In this document: in pieces, positions 58,676-64,000 of the stretch
Layout of the letters: every line of letters starts with the position of its first letter
Numbering within the stretch: the first letter of the stretch is position 1
DNA from: Crambe crambe
Lineage: Eukaryota; Porifera; Demospongiae; Poecilosclerida; Crambeidae
Assembly (NCBI GenBank): GCA_963924555.1
Contig: OZ004584.1
Span: 5,827,001 to 5,891,000, forward strand
Reading direction: 5' to 3'
DNA length: 64,000 nt
Position numbers and translations under genes: made by a program
The notes under the pieces: model-generated
Databases searched by the model: none
Told to the model about the DNA's origin: nothing
Seen by the model: only the letters and a program-made list of their open reading frames with translations

Positions 58676-59923
58676 ATGGAACTGCCAGTAGATAATGTCT
58701 ATGAGTTGATTGATCGCAATAAAGGTGTTGCACCTCTTGACACATCCATGGAGTATAACCCTTGCTACCGAGCAGCTCCAAAGAAGCCCACATCAAGCTC
58801 AAAGAAGTCGATTTGTACTTGGAGATGCACATGTGTACTCTTTGGCTTCATCTTGGTAGGTAGTGCAGCATTTGCTAGCTTGGGTCTCACACTGTGGCAC
58901 ATATACTATCAGAGTGTTGAGATTAAGATGGATTTAATGCAGCTTCAGGCTTCTATGTCTGAAAATGTACTGGGAAATTCTACAAACGAAAATTTTTCTG
59001 ATCTTGAACAACAACTTATACAACTTCAGAAATCTACAACTGATCGTGATGAAATTCTAAGTAATATTTCAAGATCTTTGGACTCGGATATAAACAATAT
59101 CATTCAATCACTGAGTGGACAATATTCTAACTTACCTGCTGCTTCGTGTTCCCATATCTTTTTGTCTAATTCTTTCTCCCCATCAGGTTACTACTGGATC
59201 AGGGCCTCCAATGGGTCTGCTGTGCGTATGTACTGTGACTTCAACAGGCAGTGTGGTTGTGATGGACCAAGTACGTGGACTCGTGTGGCCTTCCTCAACA
59301 TGTCAGACCCTAGCCAGGTCTGCCCCGGCAACTGGACTTCCATCTTTACCCCTGTGAGGACATGTGGGAGGGGGCAGACCAGCAGCGGTGGTTGCAGTTC
59401 GGTTTTTTATCCAACCTTTGGACTGACTTATAGTCGTGTGTGTGGACGCATAATAGCATATCAAGATAGAAACACTGATGGCTTTTTGGGACTGGTCTCT
59501 TCTTTACCAATTGATGCACCATATGTTGATGGCGTCTCCCTAACTCATGGCAGTGTTGTATCTCGGGAACATATCTGGTCCTTTGCTAGTGCTATTGGAG
59601 AAGAAGGTTCTGCCTTTCGCTCATATTGGCTGTGTGCATGCAGTAATAACAATAACTGGCCACATACGACTTCTTTTGTTGGAAATGATTACTTCTGTGA
59701 TTCTGGCAACCATAATGATACTGTTCCAATTATTTTCCACTCCAATGACCCTCTCTGGGACGGCCAGGGGTGTGGTCCTTCCAGCACCTGCTGCCAGTTC
59801 AATGACCCTCCATGGTTCTGTAGGACCCTCCCTCAGTCTACCACTGATGACCTGGAGGTCAGGATCTGTAGTGTCAGGAGTGATGACACACCCATCCAGC
59901 TATTGGAGCTCTATGTAACATAA
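58676..59923 (+). CDS. Type II membrane receptor-like protein, paralog 7
   Basis: Single exon, 415 residues, outside the ATP-citrate lyase gene. The tail has YELI (9-12) and NPCYRAAPKKP (28-38). Membrane segment about 52-74 ([21 protein letters not shown]). Stalk 75-155 with coiled-coil-like character ([33 protein letters not shown]). One YYWI module ([24 protein letters not shown]) and the full block: [101 protein letters not shown] and [10 protein letters not shown]. Its 5' end was duplicated to make the truncated copy at 57692-57953. Confidence 0.86.
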   Translation: MELPVDNVYELIDRNKGVAPLDTSMEYNPCYRAAPKKPTSSSKKSICTWRCTCVLFGFILVGSAAFASLGLTLWHIYYQSVEIKMDLMQLQASMSENVLGNSTNENFSDLEQQLIQLQKSTTDRDEILSNISRSLDSDINNIIQSLSGQYSNLPAASCSHIFLSNSFSPSGYYWIRASNGSAVRMYCDFNRQCGCDGPSTWTRVAFLNMSDPSQVCPGNWTSIFTPVRTCGRGQTSSGGCSSVFYPTFGLTYSRVCGRIIAYQDRNTDGFLGLVSSLPIDAPYVDGVSLTHGSVVSREHIWSFASAIGEEGSAFRSYWLCACSNNNNWPHTTSFVGNDYFCDSGNHNDTVPIIFHSNDPLWDGQGCGPSSTCCQFNDPPWFCRTLPQSTTDDLEVRICSVRSDDTPIQLLELYVT

Positions 59924-60475
59924 AGCAAACTGTTGTCATGTCTTATATACTGCAAACTGTGTGCGTGATGTATTGACTAGACTACCATTGCTTTAAATAA
60001 TTATCGTCCTCAAGATGCTTATCTATTCAAAACATAGTGCCCCTTCCCACTAACAAAGAATCAGTTATGTACATAATGGTACAATATTAAGCATTTAAGT
60101 ATACTTGCTATAACCGCTCTTTATAAATTCATCATAGCTCGAGGTGACCTTTCCAGGGACCTTTCAGCCAAAATGACTTTGGTTGGCTGGGCAGTATGGC
60201 AGAGGATTTATAAAGAGTTGATTGTGACCTGTATAGCTACTACTAGCAAGCTACTTATGTAATCACACATGCATGTATGTATTATAATAAGGCCTATTAT
60301 AGCCACTTGAGACAATGGTTTACAAATTCACTTCTCAGTTTATGGTATAGATAACTACTGATTAGTTATGCATTTATATGCATAGTGAACCATTCTTTAT
60401 AACTAAGGGCTCCTTGCTTCTGTGTAGCTATGTTATCCTAGTACATTAGAATCTTTTATCCAAAGAACTGAAAAC
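59924..60475. other. Spacer with inverted-repeat element
   Basis: 'gctctttataaattcatcat' near 60116 and 'ggatttataaagagttgatt' near 60206 are inverted copies bounding about 110 bp, fitting a tiny MITE. No gene. Confidence 0.45.
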
Positions 60476-61750
60476 ATGGAAGCTGATTGTGCCTATGAAT
60501 TAGTGGCTGGCAATGAAACTGTCACATCCTTTGATGCATCACTGGAAGAGAATCCTTGCTATGGACTCACTAAGTTTGAAACAGAAGTTAGAGCTCCATA
60601 TAATCGAGATAAGTCCAAGTCAAAGAAGCATACTTATAGTTGGTTGTGCATGTGTGCACTAGTTGGATTCATCTTAGTAGGTAGTGCAGCATTTGCTAGC
60701 TTGGCTCTTACAGTGTGGAATATTTCACAAGTCAACCATGAACTCAAAGTGGCATTGATACAGCTTCAAATCTCTGTGAATGATAACATATCTAAACTTG
60801 AAAGAAATGTACAGTCTTCTACAAATAATTTTACAGCTGAACTTGAAAAAAGAACAATCCAGCTTCAGAATTATGTAAATGATGGTGATGAACTTCAGGG
60901 AAATATTTCGAGGTCTTTGGATTCAGAAATAAGCAATATCATCCAATCTCTGAGTGGACTATACTCTAGTCTTCCTGCTACTTCATGCTCACAGGTCTTG
61001 CTATCAAATCCATCAGGTTACTACTGGATCAGGTCCTCTAATGGCTCTTCTGTGCGTGTGTACTGTGATTTCAACAGGCAGTGTGGTTGTGATGGACCTA
61101 GTATGTGGACTCGTGTGGCCTTCCTCAACATGTCAGACCCCAACCAGGTCTGCCCCAGAAACTGGACCACCATCTCTACCCCTGTAAGGACATGTGGGAG
61201 GGGACGTAACAGCAGTAGGGGCTGCAGTTCAGTGTTCTATCCCACCTTTGGACTGACTTACAGCCATGTGTGTGGACATATAACAGCTTATCAAGATGGT
61301 GCTCCTGATGCCTTCGATCGTCTGGTTTTTTATGATTATCAGATCAATGCTCCATACATTGATGGCATTTCCCTAACTCATGGCACTAGACAGCATATAT
61401 GGTCATTTGTTGGTTCTGCAGGAGAAATGGGCAACTTTATGACAAATTGGGTGTGTGCATGCAGTAATAACAACACCTGGCCACATGACACAGCATTCGT
61501 TGGAAATGATTACTTTTGTGATTCTGGCAACCATGGAACCTTTGCCACATCCAATGCATTCTACCCCGATGATCCCCTCTGGGATGGCCAGGGGTGTGGT
61601 CCCTCCAGCACTTGCTGCCAGTTCAACAACCCTCCGTGGTTCTGTAAGATCCTCACCCAGTCCACCACCGATGACCTGGAGGTCAGGATCTGTCACAGTG
61701 GAGGAGTCGAAGACACTCCTGTACAACTGATTGAGCTGTATGTGCAGTAG
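60476..61750 (+). CDS. Type II membrane receptor-like protein, paralog 8
   Basis: Single exon, 424 residues, 552 bp after paralog 7. Tail with YELV (7-10) and NPCYGLT (26-32), then KSKSKKH and the membrane segment (about 60-82, [21 protein letters not shown]). Long stalk (83-157) with ISKLERNVQSSTNNFTAELE and [14 protein letters not shown]. One YYWI module ([24 protein letters not shown]) and the family block: [101 protein letters not shown] and PVQLIELYVQ. The tail, stalk and ectodomain make this the most typical full-length member. Confidence 0.87.
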   Translation: MEADCAYELVAGNETVTSFDASLEENPCYGLTKFETEVRAPYNRDKSKSKKHTYSWLCMCALVGFILVGSAAFASLALTVWNISQVNHELKVALIQLQISVNDNISKLERNVQSSTNNFTAELEKRTIQLQNYVNDGDELQGNISRSLDSEISNIIQSLSGLYSSLPATSCSQVLLSNPSGYYWIRSSNGSSVRVYCDFNRQCGCDGPSMWTRVAFLNMSDPNQVCPRNWTTISTPVRTCGRGRNSSRGCSSVFYPTFGLTYSHVCGHITAYQDGAPDAFDRLVFYDYQINAPYIDGISLTHGTRQHIWSFVGSAGEMGNFMTNWVCACSNNNTWPHDTAFVGNDYFCDSGNHGTFATSNAFYPDDPLWDGQGCGPSSTCCQFNNPPWFCKILTQSTTDDLEVRICHSGGVEDTPVQLIELYVQ

Positions 61751-62475
61751 CAAAACTGATTTAGTTATTTTTTTTTATTTCCTTGCGTTTGTGATATTTT
61801 CTAATTATATACGCTCCATGCATGTGTTGGCTATAGCTAAGATGACCAAGTGTTCACTTATTGCAGATGTAAAGCTATGCATGCTTGCATCCCTTCTTTC
61901 TTTCTTCCTTCCCTTGCTACTGTACATCAGTGGAGGCTGTAGCTAGCCACATCTTTCCTGTTATGCAAAACACAAACCATTGTAGGTTGCCCAAGTACGC
62001 ACAGGCCTGTTGTTATAACAGTACTATTAAAAGGAAATTATTACAGAGGTGTCACGTCCAAGCCCAGATATAATGCAATTGAATACTTGATAATTAGAAA
62101 CATTTGCTTGCTGTACTTGCCCAATATGCTAAGGTATTCTAGTATTTTGTCTGCCAGTGTCTGCATATTTTGTTTTATTTTGTGTACAACTAGTGCACGC
62201 ACACACGTGCATGCCTGCAAAGGTACAACAACCGGATTGTATTTTGTCCAGCTTGAGACCTTAATCCCCTAGGCTGTATCAAGAGATTCGATAAAGTTAT
62301 TTAGAAGAATGCAGAGTACTCTTGAACTGGACAAAATACCATTAAGTTTGCTAGAATTGACCCATAATAATGCCTCTCCTTCTATAATAATATAGCTATA
62401 TATCGTCTCCAAAATATTTTATAATTCAGTTAAGAAGTTCTTTCACAATACCTCTAGCACATGTACAATTGCCCC
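61751..62475. other. Spacer upstream of beta-helix gene
   Basis: AT-rich, with a Ct-rich patch near 61890-61920. No gene or element recognised. Confidence 0.4.
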
Positions 62476-62483
62476 TATATAAG
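62476..62483 (+). promoter_or_regulatory. TATA box of beta-helix gene
   Basis: TATATAAG lies 92 bp before the ATG at 62568, giving room for a start site around 62505-62510 and a short leader. It also shows that an upstream in-frame non-ATG extension from 62469 cannot be coding. Confidence 0.55.
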
Positions 62484-62567
62484 CAATCTAGCACTATTCA
62501 CCTCAGCACAAGTTACGATTCTAAATTTCTGAAAAAGATTCTTCAAAGGCTTATTGTTATTAAAGTC

Positions 62568-63734
62568 ATGACTGAAAGATCAATGCAAAAATTAGCATTA
62601 GCTGTTTTTCTTGTGGTGAGTTGGATCTCTTTCTGCTCTGCTCAAGTGCAGTGCAGTGGAACTCTCACTGGCACCATCAACAACAATGTCGCATGCAATG
62701 GAGACTGTGTCCTAAATGGAGCAACGATCAATGGCAATGTTCAATGCTCAACAGGCACACTTGTAGCTAATGGAAACACAGTTATCACTGGTACTGTGAC
62801 AATCAGTGGCAGTGCAACAAGTGCTACGTTGGAAGATGTCATAGTTCTTGGTGCCACATCTGTCACCAGTGCTTCGTCACTCGTACAATTTACCTTGACA
62901 TCTTCAGCAAACCTCACTTCTGTGACAGTCACAGACACACCTGGTGATACAGTCTTAGCTGGCACCATAACGAGCTTCTCCCTCACTAATTCTGGTGATT
63001 TATTTGTGGATGGCCTAACAACGACTGGAAGCATTACAGTCACAGGAGGGAACGGAGTTGTTGAGATTTGCGGGTCTACCATTGGAAGCTTGCTGTTGGA
63101 TCAGCGTACAGGGGATGTGGACATAGACGCAAGTGTTTCAGGCTGCGCTGCAACAACTCTGAATGTGGGATTCACTGCAACTAAAGGCACTGGTGCTGTG
63201 ACACTGAACGGTGCCACCTTATCCAATGGTGATTTCATCGTGTCAGAATACAATGGCGATGTCATTTTACAAGATACTGAAATTAGTGATCTCCTCATTT
63301 CCAAAAGCAAAGGCTCCCTCACAGTGACCAATGTGGATGCTGATAGTGACACAAGTATCACTGAACAGGATGGAAGTGTCACTTTAACTAACTTTGACAG
63401 CCTTGGCGATTTCTTGATCAATGACGTTACTGGAAACTTGGAATTCAAAGACAGTGATTCTGGTTTGGAAGATGTCATTATTTCTTTCGTTGATGGCACA
63501 GTGACCGTTAAGAATAATGTAAACCTGAATCTTGAAGTCAAAGAGACTGGTGGCATGGTTATGATCGCTGATAATACCGTCACCAATAGCAACATCAGCA
63601 AGAATACAGGGGGAGTGAGCATCGTGGGAAACACTTTTAATTCTCTCTCCTGCTCTGACAACACACCTGCCCCCACTGGGAGTGGAAACACCGTCACTTT
63701 CCCTGATGGACAATGTGCAAGTGGATTTCCCTAA
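62568..63734 (+). CDS. Secreted repetitive protein, probable beta-helix
   Basis: Single exon, 388 residues from the ATG at 62568. The N-terminus MTERSMQKLALAVFLVVSW then ISFCSA is a classical signal peptide, with cleavage likely before QVQCSG. The mature part is almost entirely short alternating Thr/Val/Ser/Gly/Asn/Asp strands such as NGDCVLNGATINGNVQC, TVTISGSATSATLEDVIVL, GDFIVSEYNGDVILQD and NLEFKDSDSGLEDVIIS, at about 20-22 residues per turn with frequent T-G-x-V, as in right-handed parallel beta-helix folds. Cysteines are confined to the first ~55 residues, two central ones (EICG, SGCAA) and the end (LSCSDN, DGQCASG). No catalytic motif is recognised. It could be a structural extracellular-matrix or surface protein; bacterial beta-helix proteins look similar, so transfer is possible but unproven. 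Coding GC looks higher than that of flanking DNA. Confidence 0.8.
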   Translation: MTERSMQKLALAVFLVVSWISFCSAQVQCSGTLTGTINNNVACNGDCVLNGATINGNVQCSTGTLVANGNTVITGTVTISGSATSATLEDVIVLGATSVTSASSLVQFTLTSSANLTSVTVTDTPGDTVLAGTITSFSLTNSGDLFVDGLTTTGSITVTGGNGVVEICGSTIGSLLLDQRTGDVDIDASVSGCAATTLNVGFTATKGTGAVTLNGATLSNGDFIVSEYNGDVILQDTEISDLLISKSKGSLTVTNVDADSDTSITEQDGSVTLTNFDSLGDFLINDVTGNLEFKDSDSGLEDVIISFVDGTVTVKNNVNLNLEVKETGGMVMIADNTVTNSNISKNTGGVSIVGNTFNSLSCSDNTPAPTGSGNTVTFPDGQCASGFP

Positions 63735-64000
63735 AGAAACAGTCTCTTTACTCTATTAAAAGTCTTGAATGTTAATAGATAATTATGGAATAGGAACATG
63801 ATGTCTAAATAAATAATAGTACATTATAAGTTGGTTATTCTTTAAATTGTGGAATGGTTTGGTGGTGATAGCTAGTTAGTGCTAAATATTATAGCCATAG
63901 TTAGCCTAGCTGTTACTAACTATACTTTTCTGCACGTGAATATGCACTTATTCATCAGTTGAAGTCATTGCTATCATCTTATGAATAAGCAGTTTTATAG
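63735..64000. other. 3' flank of beta-helix gene
   Basis: AT-rich 3' flank with AATAAA in 'taaataaataatag' near 63807-63820, a likely polyadenylation signal. Nothing else is seen. Confidence 0.5.

Larger units (their letters stand above)
57134..58960 (+). repeat. Tandem segmental duplication, about 0.82-kb and 1-kb units
   Basis: 'agacgtaagcactgaggttg' occurs at about 57137 and 57957, and both copies run through 'ggtcaatggtcaactccc', 'gggtgtggtgtgagttgggg', the 'aggccaggaagtg' segment, 'gacaatagtactgacacttg', the ATG and the membrane segment. Unit 1 breaks off in the receptor stalk at about 57953, where unit 2 begins. Unit 2 contains an extra stretch (to about 58458) absent from unit 1. Confidence 0.85.

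Noticed and set aside
34015..61730. Recurrent shifted frames of about 70-125 residues in each receptor gene (for example [19 protein letters not shown])
   Set aside because: They reappear at the same place in every paralog because the DNA is conserved; the main frame has the sensible domain order and cysteine pattern.
62469..62567. N-terminal extension of the beta-helix protein
   Set aside because: It starts at a non-ATG codon and overlaps the TATA box; the ATG at 62568 begins a good signal peptide.
62741..63713. Long minus-strand frames opposite the beta-helix gene (113, 198 and 109 residues)
   Set aside because: Antisense shadows of a Thr/Val/Asn-rich coding sequence; no signal peptide, domain or splice logic of their own.
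1..64000. tRNA, rRNA or CRISPR arrays
   Set aside because: I saw no cloverleaf-consistent tRNA gene beyond the SINE-like remnant, no rRNA, and the tandem arrays have no repeat-spacer structure.

Overview
The window looks like nuclear DNA of a marine invertebrate animal, most likely a demosponge. It is AT-rich, with small spliced exons, short introns full of minisatellites and miniature inverted-repeat transposons, and metazoan gene families (FERM scaffold, ELL-associated factor, ATP-citrate lyase). The sponge assignment is inference from gene style and repeat types; no species is claimed.

Layout. 1-8314 has no coding sequence I can support and is dominated by microsatellites, minisatellites and a small palindromic element. 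8315-19819 (+) holds 13 exons of a large FERM-domain protein whose first FERM part is not visible. 19820-21755 is non-coding and repeat-bearing. 21756-24934 (+) is an ankyrin-repeat gene remodelled by a 378-bp tandem duplication. 25199-27953 (+) is an EAF-type transcription elongation factor gene in six exons. 28259-54476 (+) is a complete ATP-citrate lyase gene: my 21-exon model sums to 3324 nt, exactly 1108 codons with the stop.

The most striking feature is intron 7 of ATP-citrate lyase (32278-49198, about 16.9 kb). On the same strand as its host it contains six intact, apparently intronless genes and three wrecked copies of one family of type II membrane proteins. The family continues outside the host gene with two more intact genes (58676-59923 and 60476-61750) and a truncated copy (57692-57953). 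Members have a short cytoplasmic tail, usually carrying a YxxPhi motif and an NPxY motif, one membrane segment, a stalk of variable length, and a conserved cysteine-rich ectodomain that starts like a fibrinogen-related domain (GYYWI...VYCDF). The arrangement resembles a birth-and-death cluster of surface recognition receptors; that function is inference.

Between the blocks, 55080-56804 (-) is an unrecognised protein with about seven membrane segments, and 62568-63734 (+) is a secreted, repetitive, probably beta-helical protein with a visible TATA box. Mobile-DNA remains include a Crypton-like tyrosine recombinase fossil inside the nested cluster, a 1.07-kb terminal-inverted-repeat element that carries what looks like a captured two-exon mini-gene and sits inside another dispersed repeat, a possible tRNA-derived SINE, and several MITE families with copies elsewhere in the window.
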